64,000 bases of DNA, taken from positions 310,001 through 374,000 of the forward strand of contig SRSI01000049.1 of the NCBI GenBank assembly GCA_005656395.1. The letters run 5' to 3'. Source of the DNA: Strongyloides papillosus. Taxonomy: Eukaryota; Nematoda; Chromadorea; Rhabditida; Strongyloididae. The position numbers were made by a program, and so were the translations under genes. The first letter of the stretch is position 1. The number at the start of each line of letters is the position of its first letter. Shown in pieces: positions 45,751 through 56,507 of the stretch. Under the pieces are notes generated by a model, which was not told the DNA's origin, searched no databases, and saw only the letters and a list, made by a program, of their open reading frames with translations.

Positions 45751-47840
45751 TAACAATATCACTTGAATAGAACAGTAACTACTCTCTAAACAGTTGATAA
45801 AAAAGCCACCTTCACAACCATCCCACAAGATACACATCAAATACACCCCGCAACACCTAGAATCTCACATGATTCTACATCAAATTAAAGCATACCAATT
45901 CCCGAGATAAAAATTAACTCTTTCCCAAAACGAATGTTCTTTGGAAATGTTTTTGTAAACTTTACAGCCCATTTTATTTCATCCATATAGAACATATTTT
46001 AACTGGCAAATCTTTCTCCAGAGGCTACAAATTTTTGTAGCAATTCTAACCTTGCCGGAGGAGCGTGGCACACTCTACAAAGTCCACATACAGATATATT
46101 GGCAGTGAAAAAAGTGGTTTTATGAATACCTTCTCCATCTGCCAGTGGGGTGGTCGCTCTATACAAGTTACTAATCAAAATCCTAGATCTTTATCTGTAA
46201 GTTTTTTATATATCTCTCTTAGTGGTTAATAAATTTTTTTACAGAATTATATAGAGAATATGGCCAGATTCGAAGGCAAACTGGCGTGGAGTCATTGTAT
46301 TTACAAGTATGTTTATATTTTGTTGTTTTTGTGTTTAATGATAGTTGTTTTAGAGAAACTGACCAATCCGAGGACGGTCAGATGTCCGACAAACAGATTG
46401 ACATCCTATTGTCTCCCATCATGTAGTGTAATAAAGTCCCAGGTACGATGGGTGAAGGATCAACTTCATATCAGAGGGACAATGAATCTGCCTTCTCCTC
46501 AATGGAGAGGAATCTGTCGCGTGGGATGAGTACTAAGACAGTATATGTCGAGTCATAGCGACCTGGAATCACTAGACTAAAGTTCCTAGAAATGACATGA
46601 CAGAGACCCCGGAAAAACAACTTTTTGGATCTTGTTAGTGAAAAAAGAATGGATTATGTTGGCGGTCTCCTATAAGCGCCATCTACATCTATTAATGGAC
46701 TGTCGTTAAGGATGCTTTTGGAGATTAACTGTGATGTTGGCTGCTCCATGCAAAAGACTATAGTAAAAGTGGAAGTTTGATTTAAGATGGATGATCTGTA
46801 ATTTTTTTAACTGTATTTATTTGTATATTAATTTGTATATATTTGTAAATGTTTATTTACTATTTCTGCTTATTCATAATTCAATAAATAGGTTTTTGTA
46901 TTTGTTGTTTTTATTGTACATTCGAATTTACAATTCTTAAAAGAAATTTTTAATCTTATCAACTGACCGATAACAATATCACTTAAATAAAAAAATAACT
47001 ACCCACTAAACAACTGATAAAAAATCCACCTTCACAACCATCCCACACTATACACATAAAAAATCCCACAACACACAGAATCTCACATGATTCTCCACCG
47101 AATTAAAACTTACTAACTTCCAAGAACACACTACTCTCTCCCAAACGAATGTTCTTTGGAATTTTATTTTGTAAACTTTGCAACCTATTTAATTACACTC
47201 ATAGAAAGCTACATCTGTACAGCTGAATACTTATCCTATTATTCTAAGTATGGTTAAAAATCGCACCACACTCCACAAGGTGCTCGGAAAGATTGAATTG
47301 ACCAGGAAGGACAGTAACCTACTGGACACCTTCTACATCTGCCAATGGGGCAATCGATCTGGTCACATAACGATTCAAAGTTTTGAATCTCTATCTGTAG
47401 GTTTTTTCCCTATCTTTTTTAATTACTAATGTCTTTTTTAGGATTATATAAGGGAGGTAGCCAAGTACGAGGGTAACTCGACGTCGAATCGTTTCGTCGA
47501 TAAGTATGTTTACATTTTGTTTATTTGTTTGTTTTATGAAAGTTGTTTCAGGAAGACTGTTGCACCGGTTGATGGTCGCATGTCAAATGAGCAGATTAGT
47601 TTCTTGTTATCTGCTATTAAACAGTATGAGAATACTTCAGGTACCTCGGATGAAGGAGGGTCCTCATACAAAGGCAATGCTAAATCTGGACACAACTCCA
47701 CGGAAAGAGTCCCAACACATGGGATGGGTGTCGGGGATGTCAGTGCCTTAGATGACGATGAGAAGAAATCCTCTGGGACAGCCTCCACACAATCAACATC
47801 ATCAGAGGATAGCAAGTCATCATCCCCATCCCTTCTTGAT
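45751..47840 (+). repeat. Tandem segmental duplication, 1.22-kb offset
   Basis: 45751 onward aligns with 46971 onward (both begin TAACAATATCACTT), through the shared 5' flank (CTTCACAACCATCCCACA, AATCTCACATGATTCT, AACGAATGTTCTTTGGAA) and the first exons of the genes described next. The left copy is decayed and the right copy is intact. Similarity fades near 46620/47840. Confidence 0.85.
46075..46600 (+). pseudogene. Dead left copy of the acidic protein gene at 47250-48476
   Basis: Matches the intact neighbour exon by exon. FSICQWGGRSIQVTNQ corresponds to FYICQWGNRSGHITIQ; NYIENMARFEGK to DYIREVAKYEGN; DGQMSDKQIDILLSPI to DGRMSNEQISFLLSAI. Both introns keep their place (46192-46244 and about 46305-46352). 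It has no matching start codon, a frame break before the first shared motif, and a TAG right after LLSPIM. Downstream similarity continues in another frame (GTMGEGSTSYQ versus GTSDEGGSSYK). Confidence 0.75.
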
Positions 47841-48476
47841 GATAGCTCCTCAGATCGGGGTATTGATAAAGGAGTTGATGATGGTAGTGTTCCCCAAGAT
47901 GAAATGCAGCAAGAGGAGGAGATGCCGAGTTGTATGGAAATATCCGATGTCTTGAAGGATGATTTTGGGAGCGAACCATACTGCAAGCCTCATGGAGAGG
48001 AGGAAAAAGTTAAAGAAAATGGTGAGAAAGGAGATGGTTCTACACCATCTGTTGAAAGTGATGATGATAGTGATATGTCCCAGACGGTTACTGATAGTGA
48101 AGATTCGATTACGGATACAGAGGGTTTCACGGAAAAGTACCCGAATTCTCCTCAATCTTGGTCGGGTGATTTTGCTCCAGTTGTTGACTCGTGCTACTCT
48201 GATGAAGGCTACAAAAAATGGCGAGGTAAATGGATGAATATAATGAAGGATGATATGGATAAATGTCAGGATGAACCGGACTGGAGTAACCTTGAAATAA
48301 TAAGTGAGATGGAGGTAGAGAATACCTTCCAATTCGTCTGCTATGACACGAAAACTCACCTTATGTCAATGGTTGAGTATGATCAGGTTCCGGCTTCTCA
48401 GAGATACAAGATTCGCGAGTTAAAGAAGTTTGCTGGTCCGAGGAATGTTGCTAGATCCGGGGAGAAAAATGAGTAA
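47250..48476 (+). CDS. Acidic Ser-rich protein with chromodomain-like and chromoshadow-like ends
   Basis: Exons 47250-47396, 47442-47503, 47552-48476; 377 residues. The N-terminal ~70 residues (LHKVLGKIEL ... FYICQWGNRSGHITIQSFES ... DYIREVAKYEG) have the strand-strand-strand-helix order and the Trp spacing of a chromodomain, although two of the three aromatic-cage positions seem lost. Residues about 90-290 are Asp/Glu/Ser-rich and disordered. The last ~80 residues (WSNLEIISEMEVENTFQFVC ... SMVEYDQVPASQRYKIREL) loosely fit a chromoshadow fold. This would be an HP1-like layout, but it rests on pattern reading alone. What is certain is an intact three-exon gene inside the homeobox cluster. Confidence 0.7.
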
Positions 48477-49224
48477 CTATAATTTTTTTTAAATGTATTT
48501 ATATGTATCTTTTATTGTATATTCTTGTAAAAATTGTATCTTATTTTTTTATGTACCTTTTTTGTTTACTTATGCATTACTTAATTAAATGTGATTTTTG
48601 TATTCATTTGTTTTTTATTTGTTAGTTGATGTCTATATTCTTGTGTACATTTATATAGAAGGAATTTATAATAAATTTCTCATGGTAATGGAAATCCCTC
48701 CATTTGGTATAATTCTGTTATTAAAATTGTGTTGGAACAAAAGGTTTATTCGGTTGTATATTTAATTTTTATGAGAAAGGGAAAAATTAATCTTAATTGT
48801 TTCTTTCATACCAAGAGTACAACATACCATGTGCATACGAAACTTATTGTTGTGAAAATACCATTCAACTAGACCACAAATATGGGCGATTTACATTATT
48901 TCGTAATACCATACAATTCAGAAGTGATAGGAGATAAACTATTTAACTAGCTACAAGAGGTGTCACTATATATATATCATTCAATGTATATTTTTTACCA
49001 ATGTATAATGTTGTAATTAGTTATTCATAAAAAAGGCGCAAAACGGATGGGTGTGAAAGAAAATCCACGTCCAAATAGTAAATCCACCACTCATACACAT
49101 CTCCAACCCTTCTGTTACAGTTCTTTGTCTCCCAAATAAAAACCGAACACTTTCTATTTTGTCTTTATTCATTTTCTAGATATTTTAGTGACTTTCTTTT
49201 TTTTCAGGTTAAAAAAAGATAAGG
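48477..49224. other. Intergenic
   Basis: AT-rich. The T-rich acceptor ending TTTTTCAG (49206-49207) lies 17 bases before the next ATG. No other signal. Confidence 0.5.
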
Positions 49225-50246
49225 ATGGTTGAACAGGTTACAGTCAACACAATCATTGAACCTATTATAAATAATCCTGGTGTGGGGAACTTTACATCAC
49301 CTGAAATGGTAATTAGGAAGACATTCCTAATGGATTCCACGACATTATTGAAGGATGTGTGTAATGTTGTCATGGGAAGGATTGGATTAGCTCATTTGGC
49401 TCATACAACTACAGGTATTCAGTTTCTTAACATTACTTACCAGCTAATAACCTTCTATATTTTCGTTTTTAGCTTTTATCGAAACTCCAAAATCTATTAA
49501 CAACAACTCTAGTACAATAATTAATAAATTACCGGCAGATCTTGGTGGAATCAGAAATTTCATCGGTCAACCGATAAATATAAAAATAATCATCCATGGG
49601 TAAGTTATACTCTTATTCATTTCCCTCTAATTATCCTAAACACCAACATTCTTTTTAGAAGTTTGGAAGACTTTGTTGTATTCAGGAGAGAGGCAGAGTC
49701 ATGTACAAATAAATCATTACATGATGAGGCATATACCAATAATGCCAGCACATTATATCTTTTAACCAAAGTATGTTAAAAAAAGCATTCTTTATAACAT
49801 ATTTTCTTTTTTAGGAGATCGTTGAATGTATAAGAAAAGTCTCAAATGAGGGAATCACTTATGATTATCTTTATGTGATCAGAGAAATTATAGAGGAAAA
49901 ATTGAATATAATTATGGGTACCAGGCATGGATGTTTTCCCTCCTTATTGTCCATTGTAAATGAATATTTTCTTAATAATAGCAATATTAATGGATACTTG
50001 AACGATTCCTCAAATGTATATAAAAAAGCAACCTCAAAATTTGATCCTCAAAACGAGGAACCAATCCTCGAGGTATGGTATCACCACAACAAATTTCCCA
50101 AAAAATATCAGTTAATACAATACTCTAACTATTTGAATATTCATTCAGGAAGATTTTTATTTAACAGAGTCACCAGCAAAGATGTAAAAAAATGGTTTGT
50201 AGATAGGACATCGTACGAGATGGAGGAGAATAATGCATCTAATTGA
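49225..50246 (+). CDS. CMP protein with eroded homeodomain (Asp51), cluster copy 5
   Basis: Exons 49225-49414 (190), 49473-49599 (127), 49659-49770 (112), 49815-50246; 286 residues. CMP landmarks: VTVNTIIEPIINNPG, TLLKDVCNVVMGRIGLAHL, then a weaker second half. The linker is short. The homeodomain-like end begins FDPQNEEPILEVWYHHNKFP and its third helix is DVKKWFVDRTSYEMEE: Trp48 and Phe49 remain but Asn51 is Asp and the basic tail is acidic. Such a helix should repel DNA phosphates. The frame is intact, so the protein may act as a partner that does not bind DNA. Confidence 0.8.
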
Positions 50247-51033
50247 GGGTATATGTTTCAATGTACTTGTTAAATGGTTCCTTAATTTTCATTTATTCAT
50301 AATTTTTAATTACCTCACTGTCTATATTGTTTATATTGTAAAAAGTATCATAGATTGTATTGGAAAATAAAAAAATATATATTAATAGTGTTTTTTCTTT
50401 TATTAATTATGAAGTATATTATATTTAATTTGACCTTTGGTTGCCTTGAATATGAAAGCTACTTAGGTAAGTCATTTTCTTCCAAAGTACATCCCCTGTG
50501 TATGAAATGTTCCACGAAAAAATTTGCCACTTTTCACGAGATGTTTCTTTTTTATCTTATGTCTATTTTTTTTGTTGTTACAGTCCACTTATACCTCTGA
50601 TGTTTTTGGTGAATAAAGTTAAAATACCAAAATTTATTTTTTATTGTTCATGTGCATTAATAAAACTTTCTTTCAACATCTTAAAATATAAAAAACTTTA
50701 TCTTAAAGATTAAAAGTATATATTTTAATTGTTGCACCTTTGATAATTTGACACCATTTCATAGGAAACATATATTTAAAAGATTATTTTATCATTTGAT
50801 ATCAATCTCGTACTTTCTTTTTTTTCGTCAAAAGTTATTTTCTTCAATTATAAAATATTTCATAACTCTTAACTGAGGAAAGGTGTCAAACTATTAGATA
50901 TCACAGTTGTTTTTTTAAAAAGTTTTTATATATTGCTTATCAATTGTTTTTAATATTCTCATCTCGTAAATTGTTTTTTCATATTTCTTTATTTCAGGTT
51001 AGCAAATTCTTATCACTTACACCCATTCTAACT
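50247..51033. other. Intergenic
   Basis: AT-rich, no supported gene. The acceptor TTATTTCAG (AG at 50996-50997) precedes the next ATG by 36 bases. Confidence 0.5.
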
Positions 51034-51956
51034 ATGTATTCTCTAAATAGAGAAACAACTAACATAAATGTGATCTTCCAGATTATGAACTCTGGAATTA
51101 GTAACAATAATATAATTTACTTACCACAACCACCGACACCGAAAATAAATCTGTTCATCTACTCAAATACATTCTTAAGGGATGTTGGAGAATCTATTAT
51201 GAAGGCATTTCAACTTAGTCATTTACTCTATAAATCAAGAGGTAGGTAACATATCAATTTTTTATCATTTAACTTTAACTCTTTTTCCAGCATACCTTCA
51301 ACTTGACAATGGTTGCCTCCTTGATACAGAGACATTTTTTCCTCTGTTTGGCATCAACATCAGCATGGTTAAGATCGTTCTTGGTGAACCATTTACTGTC
51401 AAGATTATTACATTCCGGTAAGTTTCATTATTTCATAATTCTTATAATATTTATTTTTCAGAAATAGAGAAGAATTGGAGAGATTCTGTCACAGGACAGC
51501 GCCAAATTCTTTTCTTGAGTGTCCTCCAATAATCATGATCACTAATTCAGGTATTAACATCATAACTATCCCAAATTCACAAGTAAGTTTCAAGAACAAC
51601 ACCCTCTGACTTAAACATTTCAGATCATACCTCTTCAAATCAACAACAACCACCACCAAATGGAGTCAAAAGAAAATGAAGATCCAGGATATCGAAGGAC
51701 TCCATCAATCCACTCAATAAGGCATCCAAGATATAGAATCCGTTTCCACCCCTCCAAGGAGACACCTATCCTCGAGAGATGGTACCAGCAAAACAACCAT
51801 CCAACAAATCTCGATTATGAGCTTTATGCTTACCAATTGAATGTCTTGTCCAATCGCAACAAGAATTGCCAGGTTAGTGCAGATAACATCAGGACATGGT
51901 TCCAGAATAGAAGGAAGTCTAAGAGGAGTGGGATGATCTCGATGAAGAATAGTTAA
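51034..51956 (+). CDS. CMP plus Q50 homeodomain protein, cluster copy 6
   Basis: Exons 51034-51241 (208), 51291-51417 (127), 51462-51582 (121), 51624-51956; 262 residues, the shortest intact member. The CMP first half has diverged (NTFLRDVGESIMKAFQLSHL), but exon phases and the 127-base exon are kept. The linker is only about 30 residues. Homeodomain: YRIRFHPSKETPILERWYQQ to IRTWFQNRRKSKRSG, with Asn51 intact and Gln at 50, so its DNA preference should differ from the Lys50 members (Gln50 usually TAATTR/G, Lys50 TAATCC-like). A decayed partial copy follows at 52549. Confidence 0.82.
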
Positions 51957-52548
51957 GGGTGTGTTTTTTAAGTTATCTACTGTTTTTGCCTCTTTGATTT
52001 CTTATTGCTGTCATTTTATGTGGTCTTTGTTTTTGTTTAAATGACGTGTATATTTTTTTGTAATAAATTATGTATATATTTTTTTGGTATTGATAATGTA
52101 TTTTTATTTCAACAATACTTGGTTTAATAATTTAGAAAAACAATGGGGAATAACTGTGTGGTGTTTTTTTACCGTCCATAGACACAAAAAAATTCTCCTT
52201 CTCTTTAATCATCACCAAATAAAAGACTTTTAAAATGTTTTTATCAGGTATTTGGGAGACATTAAAAATTAATCACTTATTCTCATAATATTCATGTATC
52301 TTGAAGAGAAACAGGACAAAAAGGGGGTCGTGCAGCAATATGAAAATTGTAGAGACTTCTTTTAACAAGAAAACGTTTATAAAATGTAGCTAAAAGACAT
52401 GGAATACCATGTTTTAATGTCGCCACTCTATATTTTTATCGTCTTTTTAATGTTATTTATCAATCGCATTTTCTACTCATTTCTCCATCGTTTGCCCTAG
52501 TTGATTTTCTTATTATCACCTTCTTCGTATTGTATTTTTTTTTTTCAG

Positions 52549-53010
52549 GATCTACTAACTTACTAATTTGGATTGGAGGGATTCTGTGGCAGAACAAAGC
52601 CCAGTTTTCTCATGAGTGCCCTCCATTATCATAAACACTAACCTAAGTATTAACATCATAACTACCCAACACATCAAGTAAGTTTCAAGAATACTACCTT
52701 CTGAACTAATCAAACATTTCAGCTAAGACCTCTCGAAATTAGCATCCATCTCTTTCAGATGGAGTCGATAGAAATATGCCGGATGCATCAAAAAACTCCA
52801 TCCCTCTCTTCACTACCAAGACATCCAAGATATGGAATTAAATTAAACCTATTCTTGAGAGAAGATAACAACAAAAACAGCCCTCAAAAAATCTTGATTA
52901 TGGACTTTATGCTGGTCTGTTGAATGTCTTATTCAACTATACTTAAAATCACCGGATTAGTAGTAATAGCAACCGAAAAAAGGTTGCAAAATAGAGGAAA
53001 AAGTATTGGT
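52549..53010 (+). pseudogene. Chimeric relic: 5' end like copy 7, exons 3-4 like copy 6
   Basis: 52540-52570 (T-run, CAG, then GATCTACTAACTTACTAATTTGG) resembles the 5' leader of the gene at 53635 (AATCTACTAACAACTCACTAATATGG), with the ATG changed to TTG. From about 52575 the sequence switches to copy 6 exon 3 (GGAGGGATTCTGTGGCAG versus GGAGAGATTCTGTCACAG), its intron 3 and exon 4, including the TTGATTATGGACTTTATGC stretch coding helix 2. Many stops and indels; exons 1-2 are missing. Confidence 0.8.
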
Positions 53011-53014
53011 GTTT

Positions 53015-53135
53015 GTTTTGTACATAAATTATGTATTTTTTTTGTATATAGATTATGTATTTTTTTGTGTGTAAACTATGTATACTTTTGTATATAAATT
53101 GTGTATTTTTCGTAATAAATTATGTATATATATTT
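53015..53135 (+). repeat. Five degenerate ~25-base A/T repeats
   Basis: Units of the form TTTTGTATATAAATTATGTATT follow one another. The same phrase is the single-copy 3' flank of copy 6 (about 52060-52085), so the array seems to be an expanded 3'-UTR word of the relic. Confidence 0.6.
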
Positions 53136-53634
53136 TTGTTATTGATAAGGTATTTTTCTTTCAATGATACTTGCTTTGATAATTGAGAAGAACAATTGTG
53201 AATGCTTGTACGACGGTTTTTACCATGCATTAATGCAAATAGTTTTCCCTGCTATTTAATCACTAACATACAAAGGACCTTTGAGAGGCCTCTTTTTATC
53301 ATCAGCTATTTGAAAGAAGTTAAAATTAATCACAACATTTTCATCGTATTTATGTGTCAGTAGAAAAAGAAAAGATTATAAAACAACATTAAAACGTCCA
53401 GAAAATTCTAGAAGATTTCTTTAAAACGAAATGTTTATACAGTATAAGCAAAAAAGATATAGATATCATATATTAAAATTGTCACTATATTTTCGTCGTC
53501 TTTTAACTTTTAATGTTATCTGTTAGTCATAATCGTTACTCTCGTTTTTTTCATCATTTACTCCAATTCTATATTATCTCTTTTTTCGTATTGTAACTTT
53601 TATATTTTCCAGAATCTACTAACAACTCACTAAT

Positions 53635-54965
53635 ATGGATACAAAAGAAATAAACGTCCTCGTTAAGCCAATTCCAAATGGCGAGAACAACAACGAGAAT
53701 CGTTTCTTGGCTGTCAGGGATCTCGCTACATCAATTGAAATAAATTCAGATGTCCTGTTGAAAGATATCTGCAAAGTGATCCTGGACAAGTTTGGGTTAG
53801 GACATCTGTCCCCTGAATCTGAAGGTAGGTTTCTCTTTCCAAGGTGTGATAAATTCTTTTTTTAGCCTTCATCGATGTACAAGGCTCGCAACTTATCAAC
53901 TGTTCGACTTTTTACCCGGACAAGAAAATCAACGTTGATATACTCCAGTATCTTCTTGGGAGATCCTTCACGATTGTTGTCTTTGCCCATGGGTATGTTA
54001 AGATATTGGTGGAAATTTTATTATAACTTTTTTTTCAGAAAATTCCAAGACTTCATTGAACTGGATGAAAAGAGGGTAGCCGTAAATAATCTTTTGGATC
54101 TTCTTTTGAGAAGTTACCCATTCATAAAGGAATGCATCCCAAGTGAAACTGTTAAGGTAAAGTTACAATTTTATTGTACTTTTACATTTTATTTTAGGAC
54201 TTCATTGACTCCTACATGAATGGATCGATTGGAAGCCTCTCACGCGACGCCTTGACAACAGTTAACAAGGAAATGGAGAGACTAATGAATACCCTTGCAC
54301 GTAATACTGAGGGATCCTCAACACAATCCAACAACAATAATGAAAAGGAGGTCAAGACTTCCCTGTCTCCTCCTTCAACAAATGAACCAAACAACAAGGA
54401 TAAGGATCCTCAAAATGAAAATAAAGGTGTATTTACGGAGGAGGTTGATCGTACACCTAAAAATCAACCAAACACAGTTAAGAGGGAGATCTATGATTCA
54501 CAGAAGGGAGTTTCCATTTTGAAACCAAATACAGAGAGCAGGAGAAGGAGGACTGGTAGGATTCTATCCTACAACATGACGACACCAAGAAATGTCCGCT
54601 TCGAGGATGAGGGATCGACTCCATCTTTACAAACGATCCGAAGGAATCAAAAGATTCAATCTTCCTACAAGACTCCACTTTCAAGATTGTCAGAGGTAGT
54701 TAACTCAGTTAATTCAAATGTGGACCAATCCGCCAAAAGCACAACAACACCAGGAGAGCTCTGCAGTAGGAGGAGGAGTCTTGTTGCCAGTGAATTCATT
54801 AACTATACCAGGAAACTTACCACCCTCAACAAACGGTCAAGGAACTACAGATTGTCACCAACCCAGATAAATAGACTTGTGAGGAAAAGGTTGGCATTGT
54901 TGAATAGGAGAAATGGATTGCCAAAGGAGATTGGAGGTGTAGTAGATCCAAATATTACACTATAG
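53635..54965 (+). CDS. CMP protein with remodelled homeodomain (Lys51, no Trp48), cluster copy 7
   Basis: Exons 53635-53824 (190), 53866-53992 (127), 54039-54156 (118), 54198-54965; 400 residues, the longest member. CMP: DTKEINVLVKPIPNGENN, VLLKDICKVILDKFGLGHL, LLDLLLRSYPFIKE. Then a long Asn/Glu/Arg-rich linker and a basic C-terminal region that still aligns to the family homeodomain from helix 2 on (SEFINYTRKLTTLNKRSRNY, then QINRLVRKRLALLNRRNG for VKIWFKNRRAKENR). The Trp-Phe core is replaced and the helix is strongly basic. It may bind nucleic acid non-specifically or not at all. The open frame argues against a pseudogene. Confidence 0.8.
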
Positions 54966-56507
54966 GTGTATTTTTTCTTTATTATTCGTTTCGGGGCTAC
55001 CCGATGAGTATTTTGTATGAAGTATGTGTATATATTTGTATAATATAGATAAACTTTTTTATTGTCTTTTTTATAAATATTTGTATGGAGATTTTTTTTA
55101 AATGTTATAAATTGTAGTATATAAAAAGATTTTTCTTTTGCATTGTTGTGTTTAATTATTATTCCCCCAACTCATTCATTTGCCACGTTCTAAGGATGTT
55201 TTCATGATAAGGTATCAAAGAAATGTCGTAAGATGGTTGTTTTCGACGTCTTATCTTAAAATTATCCCTAGTACTTATCGGTGGAATGTAATACCAAAAG
55301 AAATTGTATTAGTTAGAATCTTATCCTCACCATTTTTTAGTTTAAATTAAATTTTTCAGATGATGACGGGGGTGAAAACGAGTGTAGGGAGGATAATAAT
55401 TGTGATTACACGTTAAATGATTGTTCCGATAATAATAATGACATCAATGGTATATTTTAACAACAACATATCTCAATAATTCACCACTTATCACATAAAA
55501 AATGCATACAAATCACAAAATCTCATTATCCCTTAAGAATCCACATGTGAGGTATTATTTCATTAAAGATATAAAAATAACTATCCTGAGGAGAATCGAA
55601 TCTCCCTAGCCATAAAGTTAATGAACAACACTTATAATCTTCCATTAGCTTCGCCATTTTATCGTACTTTCCTACTCCTTCTAATCGCATTACATTTTTT
55701 AGACTACCAATGTTATCTCGCGTTTTCATAAAGTGGGAATTTATAAATTAAAAAATGTATTTTTGCTGTCATACATTTTATTTTTAATTTTAAAATGTAT
55801 TCGTGAACTTTATTTTTGATTAATTAGTTGTGATTTCATGCATCGGGCATGGTGTTAGGGGATTATCTTTACTGGGGATATTTTTGTGTTTAGAATTAAT
55901 TAAATTTCCATTCCGTATTCCAGAAATCATAACGAAAAGAGGGAGTAAACATACAAAAAAAAACAATTACTCTCCTTCATTTCTCTTTTTTCATCGAGGA
56001 GAAAGAAAGACACACCTATAGAAGACTTAAGATATTGAAATACCACATAAACTTTGATCTTAACATCTTAAAAAGTACAAAAGATATCTCTCTCATACAA
56101 TAAAAGAGACAATCATAAACATGTATCGAGTGTGCCTTCTAATATAATTATTTTAAAATTTCTTTTCTAAACATTTTATAATACCACAGTTTCTGGCAGT
56201 TACCCAAAAAAACATCTATTACCATTGGATGTTAGCTCCTCTCTGATGGTATATAAGTGTAGATTATTGCATTACCTTTCATAAATTGTTTTTACCAATA
56301 AAAGGTTTTTTCATTCACGGATTAGATGATATATCTTATTGTTAGTTATTGTATTTATTTCTTTTGTGCTATTATTTTACCTTTTTCGATAACACTTTTT
56401 CCAACTACCCGAGATCCTTTTTTCATCATACATTCTTTTTATATTGTAACCATTTTATTTTTTATAGTAAAGATATAAAGAAACAATAATAAAATAAGAT
56501 AAAAGTC
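54966..56507. other. Intergenic with unassigned exon-like pieces
   Basis: 55360-55449 (+) is an isolated exon-like stretch bounded by TTTTTCAG and GTATAT, coding an acidic peptide (GGENECREDNNCDYTLNDCS). 55526-55729 (-) is a 67-codon frame from an ATG (MKTRDNIGSLKNVMRLEG), protein-like but unrecognised. The rest is AT-rich. A TTTTTTATAG acceptor (56466-56467) lies 40 bases before the next ATG. Confidence 0.35.

Noticed and set aside
47534..48359. Long minus-strand frames opposite the acidic protein gene
   Set aside because: Shadow of Asp/Glu/Ser-rich coding on the plus strand; codon pattern and exon borders favour the plus strand.
49021..49200. Possible tRNA or other small RNA gene
   Set aside because: No cloverleaf or internal promoter boxes could be made out; no tRNA or rRNA was supportable anywhere in the window.
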